DNA from: Thuidium tamariscinum
Lineage: Eukaryota > Streptophyta > Bryopsida > Hypnales > Thuidiaceae
Assembly (NCBI GenBank): GCA_947034885.2
Contig: OX344750.2
Coordinates: forward strand, 10,016,553 to 10,080,552
Length of the DNA stretch: 64,000 nucleotides
Direction of reading: 5' to 3'
The notes under the pieces were generated by a model. That model did no database searches and had not been told where the DNA came from. It saw only the letters and a list, made by a program, of their open reading frames with translations. The position numbers and the translations under genes are program-made. This document shows, piece after piece, positions 38,201 to 49,145 of this stretch (positions are counted from its first letter, which is position 1; each line of letters begins with the position of its first letter).

Positions 38201-38269
38201 AAATACCGCCAAATGTCGACCTTGCTGTTGGCTAATGGCTTACATGTCAAAATAGCGAAGCGTTGCTAA
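32287..38269 (+). CDS. Cytochrome P450 CYP704-type fatty-acid omega-hydroxylase, gene 2 (7 exons)
   Basis: Exons: 32287-32443, 32690-32865, 33265-33480, 34593-34901, 36197-36595, 37248-37448, 38090-38269, giving 545 residues. Exon lengths equal those of gene 1, with the same GT..AG borders. Motifs: membrane anchor at about 15-36, AGRDTT (322-327), ETLR (409-412), PERW (465-468), GPRICLG with heme Cys492. All key residues are intact and no stop or frameshift was found. By hand count it differs from gene 1 at about 48 positions: 27 of these fall in the first 111 residues (exons 1-2), but only 21 in the remaining 434. Introns 3 and 4 each hold a copy of a short repeat absent from gene 1. The family role is long-chain fatty-acid omega-hydroxylation at the ER; the precise substrate and tissue are unknown. 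Confidence 0.92.
33579..33750 (+). mobile_element. Short interspersed repeat in gene 2 intron 3
   Basis: This insertion of roughly 170 bp interrupts sequence that is continuous in gene 1 (ATGAAATAAAA then TAGTAATTAGC at about 7503-7524). It contains TTCATCCAAAA-type repeats and ends near AACAGGTCTATGCTAG. A reverse-oriented relative lies in intron 4 of the same gene. No coding region or clear inverted ends; class unknown. Confidence 0.65.
35295..35453 (-). mobile_element. Same interspersed repeat, inverted, in gene 2 intron 4
   Basis: Read on the - strand it starts near TATTAAGTACAGATGG, has ATGTCAAAAGACAG and TTCATCCAAAA repeats, and ends AACAGGTCTGTGCAAG. It is absent at the matching position in gene 1 intron 4 (about 9067). 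Confidence 0.65.
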
Positions 38270-38304
38270 TGGCTTACATGTCAAAGTCAAAGTAGTGAAG
38301 CGTT
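38231..38304 (+). repeat. Tandem duplication across the gene 2 stop codon
   Basis: Same arrangement as in gene 1. The second unit (from 38265) supplies TAA at 38267-38269 and has an additional AGTCAA. Confidence 0.8.
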
Positions 38305-38442
38305 ACACTAACTAGTTGATATATAAATTCAGTGTCTCGTATTGTGCATTAGAGCATCGTCTGTCCATCGCCAAAGTTGCAAGTTTTAAGTTGTAGTTTT
38401 ATCAATATTTGTCATAATTGGAGGCACCACACCTCTTTGAAT

Positions 38443-38545
38443 AAAGTAGGATACAATACTGTATCCTACTGTTTCCCACAAAGGATACAGTAGCATTGGA
38501 AACTGTGGTCTTTGAATGGTTTTGTCCAGCGAGAAACTGAGCTTA
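38443..38545. repeat. Insertion of about 100 bp with perfect short hairpin
   Basis: It is absent from the matching flank of gene 1 (TTGAATAATTCCTACCTTC near 12290). It begins with AGTAGGATACA and TGTATCCTACT, an 11-bp perfect stem with a 4-base loop (38445-38470). Class unknown; it lies in the 3' flank of gene 2. Confidence 0.55.
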
Positions 38546-38618
38546 TCCTACCTTCAGCATACACATCGCGGTTTGAATAGCAGGTGACCATAGCGGACCC
38601 ATCATACTTCTGTTTTAA

Positions 38619-39970
38619 CCCTCAACGTCGCAGGCGCCATTCTGCAGCGTTTGGATGAGCGAAAAGCATTTTTATATTTTTTTTCTTGTTGACCTTTCAT
38701 GGAGGGTTACCCTACGTGAAGGTCAAATTCAGATTCAGACATAAATTAAGTATTTTTGGTTTAGACTGAATGTTCGGAATATTACAAGTAGAATGTCCAA
38801 AAATCTGTAGAAATTTTTCATGCATATTGTTTAAAATTCTGAATATTTCAAAATTTTGTAAAGTTGCAAAAAAAATTCATTTTCAAGTTTAAAAGTTCAA
38901 GATATCATCATCAATTTAATATTGAAAATAACAAAGAACAATTACTAACTTTGACCTTTAATCCACCCCCTTAATCTTACTATTTTACAATGACATTTTT
39001 AAATACCCTAAATCATTTATGGACCTCCTTCAACTATAATTCATTCTCATTCAAAATTGTATTGGATTGTTGCTAACAACCCTTGGCAGCCTTGGAGTTG
39101 CGGACCCTTGGTTTGCCGTGACCCCCCGTGGGCAGCCCCCTGGTAGGCCGCCTACTGAAGCAAATTGTGGCATTTTTTTAAATATTTAAATAAATAAATA
39201 AAAATATTATTTTTAAACCTACAGGTTATTGGAAAAAAAATATCATACACTGCAATGCCGAAACTCTAAAATTTAGAAGTTTATATGCCGGAACCCTTTG
39301 CGCATTGAAAGTAAAGTTTTTCGGCACTTTCATACCGAATTAGACCTTTACGTATGGTATGAAGAGTAACTAATTGAGTATGTAGTCTTGCTAGTGTTTG
39401 TCTTTAGGTGAATGAGAAGTAAGTAAAAAAATGAATGACAAAATTTGCTATTTCAGTGTATTTTGCTCCTTGTTCTAAATCTGAAATTTTTCTTTGAAAA
39501 TGACATTTTTTTTATTTTGAACCCAACAATTGAAATGAAGGCCATATACTCTAGTTTCTAATCTAATTGGCATTTTTGAAGAATTCGTAATATTGAATAT
39601 TTTATTGCAGTTTGAATCTTGGAAGTATTTTCAATGTCCATTGTATTCTAATTACAAGACACAAAAATTGAGTTTATACCATGATGTTTGTCACTGTAAT
39701 ATACACACTCATGGTAAAATTTTCAAATTTTTTGGAATAATTTTCTATTTGATGTGATTTTTTCTTCATATTTCCTTCAAAAATTTAAAAAACAAACAAT
39801 TTTTGTTTAAAAAAATCTTTTTTTTTGGTGAAGCACAAAAGACATGTAGCTTCATCTCTGAAAAAAATTAACATACACACTTTCATACATATCTACTTCT
39901 AAAATGGAAACAATTTGAGTGATGGGCATTGAGGTCTGGAAAAAGTGGTTATAGGTTTGGCGTTTTAGGA
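38619..39970. mobile_element. CCCTCAACG/TTAA element, 1.35 kb, with empty site
   Basis: It is flanked by TTAA (38615-38618, 39971-39974). The gene 1 flank has the unoccupied site, CTGTTTTAATACGTGCATTC with one TTAA at 12369-12372, so the 4-bp duplication is certain. Ends are CCCTCAACGTCGCAGGCGCC and GGCGTTTTAGGA, only loosely inverted. The interior is related to 48429-49132 and, inverted, to 44758-45441. No transposase frame was found. Confidence 0.8.
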
Positions 39971-39974
39971 TTAA

Positions 39975-41205
39975 TACATGCATTCCTTCTAATGTTTGGT
40001 ATCTTCATATAATATCATGAGAAGAACATTGCATCTAGAATCTTTTGAATTTGTTTCGATGATTATTAAGGTGTTATTTGTAATATACATAAATCTTGTA
40101 AAACCTTTTTCTTTCTTGTCATTTTCTTTTTAAAGTACTTAATTTTGCATTTGTTAGTAATATGTCCAATACTCCATTTTTGCTCTACTTTTTTCTTTAG
40201 AATTATCAATGATCTTTAGGATTGCATGAAGATGGAGAAGGATTCTTAGATAGGCATATATATTATGGTTACCATTTCCAATTGCATCCCTATCTACATC
40301 TATCTTTCATTTGAGGTTTAACATTTGAAGTGAAAAATGTTTATCAATACACATACTATTCCTTATTTGGAAAATTGGAGTAAAAATTTGTTGCAAAGGT
40401 ATAGGGGTTTAGAAACCTTCTTTCAAACTATTTCAAAATAACTTCCAACTACAAGTTCCACTACAAGTTGAAAGTAAAATACATCATGAGGAAACTAGAA
40501 AAGTTCTTAAACTTTCTTACTTGTATCCATTATATATTATGGAGTATTTGATTACTATTAGATGCAATTCTTTTGAAAAATCTGTATGTAGATTCACAAT
40601 GCCAAAAATATTGGTTGAAATTTTTTCATGTTTTTACTATATAGAAAAAGATTAGAAGACTATGAAAGTTGCATTTGGCATATGATTGGAGTAACAAAGA
40701 AATCAAACACCTTAGCCAAAAAAAATTCAATGATTTGTGTTAGATAATAGTTATCTTTAATGCATTTAATGGAAAAATAACATAGTTCTTCAGAAGTTTG
40801 GATTTGCATTTGTAGTAATAATGTACAAAAAAAATTGACACTAATCTCTCATGTTTTGATTGTCTACATCTTACACTACCATCATTAAAAAGATTGACAA
40901 TAGTGAGGCCCTCATTCCCTAAACTTAAACTTAGAGAAAACAAATGAATGATTATGTGGAATTTTGTGATTGAACATTGATTTTGCCTTCACCAAACTTG
41001 TTGAAGAACTCACTCCATTCTTAAGATGAATAATGTTTAGCAAGCTAACTAAAATCACCAGTAGCTACCTATTGTCAAGATTATTGGTGTCACATTTTGG
41101 CCTAAGTGTAGGTGTTGCATTTTGGCATCTGAATTCAATGCTCGTGAATGCACATACCTCAACTCAACCCTATTGTCAACTATCTCATTTTGTTTTGACC
41201 TACAT
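39975..41205. other. Gene 2 downstream spacer
   Basis: It continues the match to 12373-12750 (for example GATTGCATGAAGATGGAGAAGG), then matches 16045-16370. No gene is seen. Confidence 0.45.
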
Positions 41206-41207
41206 TA

Positions 41208-41954
41208 AGGTAGAATCACCTGTAACCAATCAACACCCCATCTCCAACCTATAGACTTCATTTATTTCCAGTCAAACTAAAACAGAATTCCAACCGGAGC
41301 TTGGAATGTGTGTTTTCTTCTTTATCAAAGTTGGGACTAATAAGTTCACAACACATGTCCCAAAGCTAATGAACAAGTAAGAAAGATGTAATGAACAAGA
41401 ATGGAGTTCTTCTATGGTTGTAATTGAAAGAGTCTACATATCATAAGAGGATTTTCAGCTGTTGTACAAGACTGTGAGTTCCCAAACTCTGGGAACGCAC
41501 TGCTAATGTGGTCAAGCGACTACCACATCAGAAAATACTAATTAATTAATTATTTAATATATATATTTTAAATTATTGAAATTTTTTAAAAAAATCATTT
41601 TCTTTCTTCTTAAAACATTTTGAAAATTTTTGAAAATTTTTTTGAAATTTTTTTTTTCAAAATTCAAAAATTCAGACCAGCAGAGGGCTGGACTGCTGCA
41701 CTGGGAACAGTTTCTGGGAACACCCCTGAAACAGTCTTGTTGGGGGCCAGAAATCCTCTTATGTGACTATAGGTCTGCAACACTTTTGGCCTTTCAAAAT
41801 TCATAGTAGTTTCAGTTCATGTGATAAAATTATCAAATTTTTTACACTCCCTGTCATTTTTATCTTTGCACTTCTATAAATATTTGTCTTGCCTTATACT
41901 ACACCAGATCATGTCTCCAATAGCTTAAATGATCGGTTACAGGTGGTTCTACCT
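41208..41954. mobile_element. AGGTAGAATCACC MITE, 747 bp, with nested foldback
   Basis: The left AGGTAGAATCACCTGTAACC and inverted right AGGTAGAACCACCTGTAACC differ by one base and are flanked by TA (41206-41207, 41955-41956). Inside lies a second foldback (41442-41765). Confidence 0.75.
41442..41765. mobile_element. Nested foldback, about 324 bp
   Basis: CATAAGAGGATTT and CAAGACTGT at the left are mirrored by ACAGTCTTG and AAATCCTCTTATG at the right. The arms are imperfect over about 70 bases around an AT-rich centre. Confidence 0.5.
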
Positions 41955-42172
41955 TAACTTTCTTTGGACTTACTACTCCTGTAATTATGCTAGAGATAAC
42001 TTATCAACACTTGATTACGGACACTGAGAAGTTCCAGTCACCAACTCTAGAAATTAAAGTGCCAATTTCTTACAATTTCCCAATTTGAACAAATTTGGTT
42101 CTGAACTTCTGAAGGAGTTGAGTTTCTGTTTCTATTGTGTGGTTTGTTTTGAGACTTTGGTTACAATTGTTG

Positions 42173-42803
42173 GGGCCATGGTGGAAGTGCTGCGAAATTT
42201 TCACCACTTACACAACTGGGCTGTATTATATTTCCTCTAAGACGGGCTCACTTTTGTCTCCGAAATGGCATATGTGAACTTCATATCCACAGCTGCCCTT
42301 GCTGAGAGCATCCCCCATGCTAGACGCAGGATGAGGCTCAAGCCGGCTCTGGATGCCAAGTAGGCAGAAGGTGGCCTGCGTGTGGGAATCCTGGTTGCCC
42401 CACTGCAAGGCTCCAAAAAGCACACAGGATGGGGAGAGCAGCTTGGCGTCCAAGAATTTCACTTGCCCACGTCATAGGCTGTAGGCCCGCCCTTGTCAAT
42501 TGTGAGTGGGATCGAGCGGATGCCTTCTCTCCTTCCTCTTCGCCAATTGCAGCAATGTGCAGATCGTACTTTGGAAAGCGAGCCACAACACATACCGCGA
42601 GCTGCCTCCTTCTTCCCATTTCGCCGTGTGCTAGGCAAATTTCACCGCACCCGGGCCTTTCCCGAGGCATATCTTGCATGCAGTGGGGAGCTTGTTGTAC
42701 CTTGACCCACCAACATACCCAGTTTGAATCACATGTTGCGTGGTGTTGGGGATGCTCTAATGTGGAATACATTCTCAAGGCTGATTTTGCAAACTACTTG
42801 AAG
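42173..42803 (+). pseudogene. CYP704 exon-2 relic split by a GAGCATC element
   Basis: GTGGAAGTGCTGCGAAATTTTCACC and following bases (42180-42305), then AATGTGGAATACATTCTCAAG to 42803, correspond to exon 2 of genes 1-3. About 75 bp of intron 1 precede it. The splice acceptor AG is destroyed (TTGTTGGGG), a codon matching the arginine of LRDG is now TAA (42237-42239), and a 452-bp transposon sits in the middle. Exons 1 and 3-7 are not found next to it, so it cannot make an enzyme. Confidence 0.85.
42306..42757. mobile_element. GAGCATCCCC element, 452 bp, inside the exon-2 relic
   Basis: Ends GAGCATCCCC and GGGGATGCTC, flanked by TGA (42303-42305) and TAA (42758-42760). The matching place in gene 2 reads GCTAATGTGG with one TAA, so this is a 3-bp target duplication with one later change. 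It is GC-rich and carries reading frames without recognisable domains. Confidence 0.85.
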
Positions 42804-43290
42804 GTTAGTCAATTGAATTTGCAAGCTAAGATAATACTCCGTACTTTGAATTCAAACGCAAAGCACATTACAAATTTCCTACATTTTGAAATTCTTAGAA
42901 GGTTTTTGTCAATAGTTTGGACGACAATCATTTACATAAATAATGTAATTAATGATCCTAAAACTAGCCAAATTTCACTTGGTTGCTACTTAATTTCTTC
43001 ATGCCCTCGGTGTAAATTTTTTTTTTAAATTCTGAGAATGAACATTTGGCTAAAAACCCGTTTTGAGATCACTAGATGTAATGCTTTCAAAATTACTTGT
43101 AATTACCAAAATGATTATATAAATAAATACAGATTGGCAACAAATATTGTGGGATTTCCTTAAGAATTAGATGAAGAGAATTTCCTCTCTTAGAGTACAT
43201 TCTGTGGTCTCCAAATCTTCGCCTTTATACCAAAGATAAGGTATTCTTGTGGTGTTGGAGATTGTGATGTTGATTTGGTTTCACAAGATT
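42804..43290. other. Spacer after the exon-2 relic
   Basis: Traces of intron 2 may follow for a few dozen bases (AATTTGC), then AT-rich sequence. No exon 3 is seen. Confidence 0.4.
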
Positions 43291-43292
43291 TA

Positions 43293-43971
43293 AGGTAGAA
43301 CCACCGATACCCGATCACTTAAACAATTCTGGAACAGATCATGAGGAATATGAGCCTATGTAAATTTTTCCCATATAGCAAGATAGGAAAGATGGGGATT
43401 GCAAATTTTTCATAATTTTATTCCCAAAACTGAAATTACTATGATTTTTGAAAGCCAAAAAGTACTTTGAATCCATAGCCAATGTCTAGAGTCTTCTTAT
43501 TTGGATCATAGCTGAGACTACTTTCCTAATCAGTACTTCCCTCACACTTTATGACATTTTGGGACATGTGTCATGACCTCATTAGTTTCAACCTTGAAAA
43601 TGAGGAAAAAGTACATTCTAAGCTTTGATTGTAAATCTCTTCTAGCCTTGGTTAGAAATAGCTACATTCTATAGGTTGGAGCGCGTTAAAGAATACCATT
43701 GAAACCCTCGGGGGAAAAATGCTGAAATTTTTTATTTTTCACATTTTTTACTTTTTTCAAATTCAGAATTCAGATTCAGAATCAGAGAGCCCAAATTAGC
43801 AACGAGTACCCGGAATGTACCAAAAAACCCAACACAAATATAAACCCCAAATCCTTGTCAATCCCTAGTAAAATGAGATTTGCCCTGTTGGACCCCCTTT
43901 CGATGGTATTCTTTAACGTTCTACCTATAGGTTGGGTATGGGTCCTTGATTGGAAATAGGTGGTTCTATCT
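43293..43971. mobile_element. AGGTAGAACCACC MITE, 679 bp, with nested Mutator-like insert
   Basis: The left AGGTAGAACCACCGATACC and inverted right AGATAGAACCACCTATTTCC are flanked by TA (43291-43292, 43972-43973). It is a member of the family at 41208 and 28207. Confidence 0.7.
43680..43924. mobile_element. Mutator-like MITE, 245 bp, 9-11 bp target duplication
   Basis: CTATAGGTTGG occurs immediately on both sides (43669-43679, 43925-43935). The inverted ends share CGTTAAAGAATACCAT(T/C)GAAA. Duplications of 9-11 bp are typical of Mutator-like elements. There is no transposase. Confidence 0.7.
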
Positions 43972-43973
43972 TA

Positions 43974-44560
43974 GATATCTAATGCATGTGGACTCCCATT
44001 GAGAAAGGAGAAATCATGTACAAATTCCATGACCTCTGATTCCCGTCAAGATTGACCAATTTACACCAATGAGTTTGTCCACCCACTTCGGTGAGCTATG
44101 AAATTTGTTTTTTACACCGGCATGACAATGAGTGACAATGGGTGACACTGGGTGAGATCTTCTTCTCTTTTAAGCAAGTGCCTTTTTTACCCACTTATGT
44201 CACATGACATGAAGCCACCTTCACAAGAGTAGGACTGGTGATGATTATGTGCCCACGTGAACTTACCTCCACTTGGTGGCATTGGCCTCATACTTTTTGA
44301 CTTTCTTAATACTTCCTATTCTTATTTCTTAAGTTATAAGTTAACCATACAGTCAGTGACATGAGTTCCAGTCAGTAACTAGAAAAAGTGCCAATTTCTT
44401 ATAATTTCCCAATTGGAGAAATGTGTCTACTTCATTTTCCCTCACCAAGAGGAACAACAATTTTTTTGGGTTTTTTTTGGGTTTATTTTTGGATAGAACA
44501 GCAAGTTATCAGCATACACTGGCTAAGAATCATCAACAGTGAAATTCTGGTTCCATTTGT

Positions 44561-44591
<31 letters not shown>

Positions 44592-44753
44592 AAATCGCCA
44601 ACAGTAACTTAAGTTAAAGCGGCATGGACAGACCCAGTAAATTGCAAAAGTTTCTGAGCTCCCCTCCGTCGGCGGAATGTATGACAAGCCTTGAGGGAGA
44701 TCCAACAGATACGGTACAGATACGGTACAGATACGGTACGAGGTTCTAAAAGC
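43974..44753. other. Spacer with short tandem repeats
   Basis: The part near 44260-44420 (ACTTCCTATTCTTA, TTTCCCAATTGG) matches 41960-42090 and 50440-50590, a repeated upstream segment. AAAATA-type runs lie at 44563-44595, and three units of CAGATACGGTA with period 12 at 44706-44740. No gene is seen. Confidence 0.5.
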
Positions 44754-44757
44754 TTAA

Positions 44758-45441
44758 CCCTTGCTGGTCACTCAATTTGATACCATTTAGGAACCAATCA
44801 AGTAAGAAATTTTTATTTTTTATTTTCCAGAGATGGAAGTACACGTCTCCTGCAATTTACAGAAATTTCAGGTTTTTTTTTTAAGGAAAATTGATTTTTA
44901 TGAGACTTTTTGAAGGAAAAATGAAGAAAAAATTCATAGAAAATAGAAAATTATCTCCAAAAATCTGAAAATTTCACAATGTGTGTAAATTGTAGTAAAA
45001 AACATCATGGTGTAAACTCAACTTCCATGTACACCTATTTATAGGTTGCAGTGGACATTAAAAATACAGTCAAAATAAAAATTGAAATAAAATATTCAAT
45101 TTTACAAATTTTTACAAAATTCCAATTGGAGTAAAAACTAGAAGAAAAGACCTTTATTTCATTAGTTGGGCTCAAACTCAAAAAGTGCCATTTTCATGGA
45201 GAAATTTCAGATTTACTCAATTTTCCAAAATACACTAAAATGGCACATTTTGCCATCCGTTTTTTCTAATTACTTCTCATTGACATGAAAAGAAACATTA
45301 CTTTGACTTTAAACTCAATTAGAGATTCTAAACATGAAAAGGCATAAAAAAAGAAGTGGATGTAAAAGCTATAGTTTAGCTATCCTTCTGGCCAGGCGAA
45401 TTCATCCAAACGCCAAAAATGGTGATGGTGTCGCTCCAAGG
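44758..45441 (-). mobile_element. TTAA-flanked relative of the 38619 element, inverted
   Basis: TTAA at 44754-44757 and 45442-45445. The interior matches 38619-39970 and 48429-49132 on the other strand (for example TAATTACTTCTCATT). Ends CCCTTGCTGG and CGCTCCAAGG are weakly inverted. Confidence 0.55.
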
Positions 45442-45445
45442 TTAA

Positions 45446-46282
45446 ATGGAACACCTCATTGAATGTACACTATTTCTACATGTTTTTGTTTTTCATATCC
45501 TTCATCAATGTAGAAGCCATGCACACTTTAGGAGGTGCTCCATTTAAGAGTTATATACCATTTTAATTTCAAATTTTATATGTAATTCTAAAAAACTCCA
45601 AAAAATATGAAACACCTTGGATTAGATGTCAATTCCACTTGTCTTTGAAGGAAAATTTAGTAGAAAATATTTCAAGATGTTTCACTTCTTCAAAATTCAA
45701 CTCTAGCCTTTAAATGCTCCATTCATGAAACTCCTACCTTAGTAGAAAATGAACAAATAAAATCAATAAATTACCATCTTAATTTCAATATTTGACGTCA
45801 TATAATTGAATGGAAAATTAGGAATATTAGATGAAAGCACCCAAAACTGTCAATATAAGCAATTCAACATAGTTTGAGGCAATTTTTAAAAAAAAATAAT
45901 ATTTTGATAGTTTTAATAACTGAAAATTGTGAATATTAAAAATAAAATTTTGGATGTCATATGTAATTTCTATAATTATTTAAAGTGTTGGGTGACTAGA
46001 CCAATTGAAATTATCACATAGGTGTACCAAAATTTGACCTTTGGAAAAATTAATAGTAGACAAATCAAAGTTGAGTAAGTGTCTTTCAAATGTGTCAAGC
46101 GAATTATACTTAAGCATTTGGAAGCCACATTAACCAAAGTCTAGGGACACAATTATGGGTATATTTTATAGTATACGAATAGAAACATGGACACCAATGG
46201 GTGTTTCTACCTTAGAAAATGAACAACTTATTAAAAATTAATAACTATTTTATATCTTCTCTTCATCAAGGACAAGTAGATT
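45446..46282. other. Spacer with remnant of the 60715-type MITE
   Basis: Sequence 45560-45745 (AAATATGAAACACCTTGGATTAGATG region) matches 60885-61040. It is a decayed relative ending CTACCTTA. No gene is seen. Confidence 0.45.
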
Positions 46283-46286
46283 TCAA

Positions 46287-47195
46287 CCCCTAAAGGACAA
46301 TTGTCTCCTCGGGATCGAAATGGATTTGGGGCAAGTTCCTATGACTTCAATTTTTGGTGAATTTTTTTGAAACTTTCTCATAAAATTAAAAAAAATTGAT
46401 TAGCTTTGTGGAAATATCATTTTTGTTTCAATTAGTGCCTGGGAGCAAAAGTTATACCACAAAAAGTCCAAATTTTCATTGAGCAAGCAACAAATTTTTT
46501 TTGCAAAATTATATTAAATTTTTTTTCTGAAAAATATATATTTTCCAACATGTGAAGCTTTGATTCATTCTATTTGGACTAGTGATAGGAAATTTATGGA
46601 CAATCTTATTTTTTAGGCAATCTAAACATCTTTTTGAAAAAATAACTTATAGGATTTATTTCTAAATGCAATTTTCACAATTTTCAAAAAAATTGTTGGA
46701 CAAGGTTATATTTATTTGCTAGAGCAATCTTTCCATTGGAATTATTGTCTTTCAATCCCATCTCAGAGCTATTAACCATTTAGTGTTTTTTTCAATCTCG
46801 GACCTACTTCTACCTAACAATTTTTTTAAAATGGTATTCAAATTTAGATTTTTAGTGAAATTTCTTTTCTAGACCCTCAGCTAAAGTTTTTAAATTAAAA
46901 ATTAAAAATTAAAATTCTATAGTAAATTTTTTTCACAAATGGCTATCAAAGTCATCTGAAATTTCAAACTATAGTTCAAAAAAACTTATTTTTCCAACGT
47001 ATAATGTTGATATCTTTCAATCTATACAGTCAAAGTTCATGAAATTTTCATTACATGATCTCACTCAAATTAAATACAAAATCTTATGACTAGATTCTTT
47101 AAAAAAAATGTTTTTTTCATTTTCTCGGGTGAACATAGTAGAAATGGTAGTTTTGAGAGGCTTTTGACAAAATAAAGGCCATCGTCCTTTTGGAT
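46287..47195 (+). mobile_element. CCCCTAAAGG/TTAA element, 909 bp, degraded
   Basis: It is collinear with 21663-22584. Left end CCCCTAAAGGACAATTG after TCAA; right end TCGTCCTTTTGGA before TTAA (47196-47199). Scattered substitutions indicate an older copy. Confidence 0.7.
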
Positions 47196-47199
47196 TTAA

Positions 47200-48428
47200 T
47201 TGCCCCATACAAACTCTTACCAATTCCTAATGAGTAGTGCAAGGGCAAAGCCAATATTCTATTCAAATAAATTAAACATGTCCAACTAGTGTCAATCATA
47301 TATAGCTTCAAAAGACATTAATGGTTAATGTCTAAAGATGAAAAATCAAGCTCTTTACAAAAATGGGGTAGTAGTAGGTAAAATAACCTAAGTGATTTAT
47401 GTAAATTGGGATCAATTAAAGCTGATCTACTTATAATTAAGTCAAAAAGTAAGAATTTCTTCAAAGTAGAATTTCACATTTCATTAAGGCATAGTAAAAT
47501 AACTATTTAAAAAAAATTGAACTAATTTAATGTAAGAAATCAAGATAATTTTTAGCTCCCAAAACCAATTTGTAATCTCAAGCCTCCAATCAAAAGTTAT
47601 GAAGAAAGTTCAAGAAAGAGTTCCAAGGGACATTTTCTTTAACATTTTCAAACACCCTTTCTTAATTTTGTCCTTTAACTTTTTTAAAGGCTCAAAATCA
47701 AAAATGAGTCTATGAAGATGAAACTTAGCTTGATTTTTCAACTTTTCTTAGTTCAAATGCTTTTAGAAAAAATTATTCTACTATGCCAAAATGATGTTCA
47801 AAGTTCTACTTTGAACACCTTTCTTATATTTAAGACACTAAAAGGTAAAGCTCAATTCTTCAAATTATCCCATATTTTTTGAAAATTCCTGATAGACAAT
47901 GAGTTTTGTTATAGAGATGACCTTTCAATTCCTCACTATTACAAAATTTCAATGAAGTAATTCCCTCTAATTTTGCCACAAAATTCTTTTTGATGGTAGA
48001 TGGTCAAACGATAAATTGGTATTTGGTTCAATGGATTGTCATTACAAAATTCTTTGTATTTTCAAAAAAAATTCTATACATTTATTTGTAGATTTGTCTA
48101 TTTGGCCCTACAAGTAGCAAAACTATTCTAAACTATTCTTGTTATCTAAGTACGGGTATTGATGTGAAAATAATTGATTGCCTTGAGTTGATAAATTGCC
48201 TTCAACACAGTATGAGAATAGAATTGTCTTTTATTTGTCAATTTTTCAATTGGTTGCTTTTGCAAACTTAGGAAAAATGGCAAAAATGGCAAAAGAAAAT
48301 TAGGTTCTTTATTGAATTATATGATTGAGCTACCAAATGACTATGGAGAACCACCGAATGACATGTAAAACAATGGGCAAAGAGTTGTTGACTCACCTTC
48401 ATATTGAAAACACACTTTACTTGTTTAG
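47200..48428. other. AT-rich spacer, nothing recognised
   Basis: No gene, RNA or inverted repeat was identified. Confidence 0.35.
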
Positions 48429-49132
48429 CCCCTAAACATTGCCATCACCAATTCATGGCATTTGGATGACTAGAAAGTGATTTGGAAAAAGACCAAAAGC
48501 ATTTTTTCATCCAATTTTTTCTTCTTCACTTTTCATGGAGGGTAATGAAGAGTACCTATTGTAATTGAGTTTATAGTCTTACTAGTGTTTGTCTTCATGT
48601 GAATGAGAAGTTAGTAAAAAAAATGGAATGTGAAATTTGCTATTTCAGTGTATTTTTCTCCTTGCTCTAAATCTGAGATTTCTTCCACGAAAGGACATTT
48701 TTTGAGTTGAGCCCAATTAACAAAATGAAGTTCATGTACTGGAGTTTCTACTCCATTTGAAATTTTGGAAAAATTCCTAATGTCAAATATTTTATTGCAG
48801 TTTTAATTTGGATGTATTTTCAATTTTCATTATATTCTAATTATGGAAGGACACGGAAATTGGATCTACACTATAATAATATTTGTCATTGTCATGTACA
48901 CACATGGTGAAATTTTCAGTTTTTTTGAAATAATTTTGTATTGGATGTGATTTTTCTGCACTTTTTCTTCAAAAATTCTCATATAAATCAATCTTTCTAA
49001 AAAAAAACTAAATTTTTTTGTGAAGTATAGAAGACATGTAATTTCATCTCAGAAAAATAAATATAAATTTTTTCATACATATCTAATTGCAATGAGGCTC
49101 GAAACCAGTGGTTATGGGTCCGTCCTTTAAGG
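48429..49132. mobile_element. Relative of the 38619 element, about 704 bp
   Basis: It starts CCCCTAAACATTGCC after TTAG and ends GTCCTTTAAGG before TTAT. Internal match to 38690-39960 includes AATGAGAAG(T)TAGTAAAAAAATG-like sequence. The right flank TTATTACATGC resembles the right flank of the 38619 element (TTAATACATGC). Confidence 0.55.
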
Positions 49133-49145
49133 TTATTACATGCTA

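Noticed and set aside
42429..43028. 199-codon + strand open frame
   Set aside because: It runs through a GC-rich transposon, the exon-2 relic and spacer; no domain.
44563..44595. AAAATA run as a poly-A tail of a retrotransposed sequence
   Set aside because: It is a simple AT microsatellite with no upstream retrocopy or target duplication.
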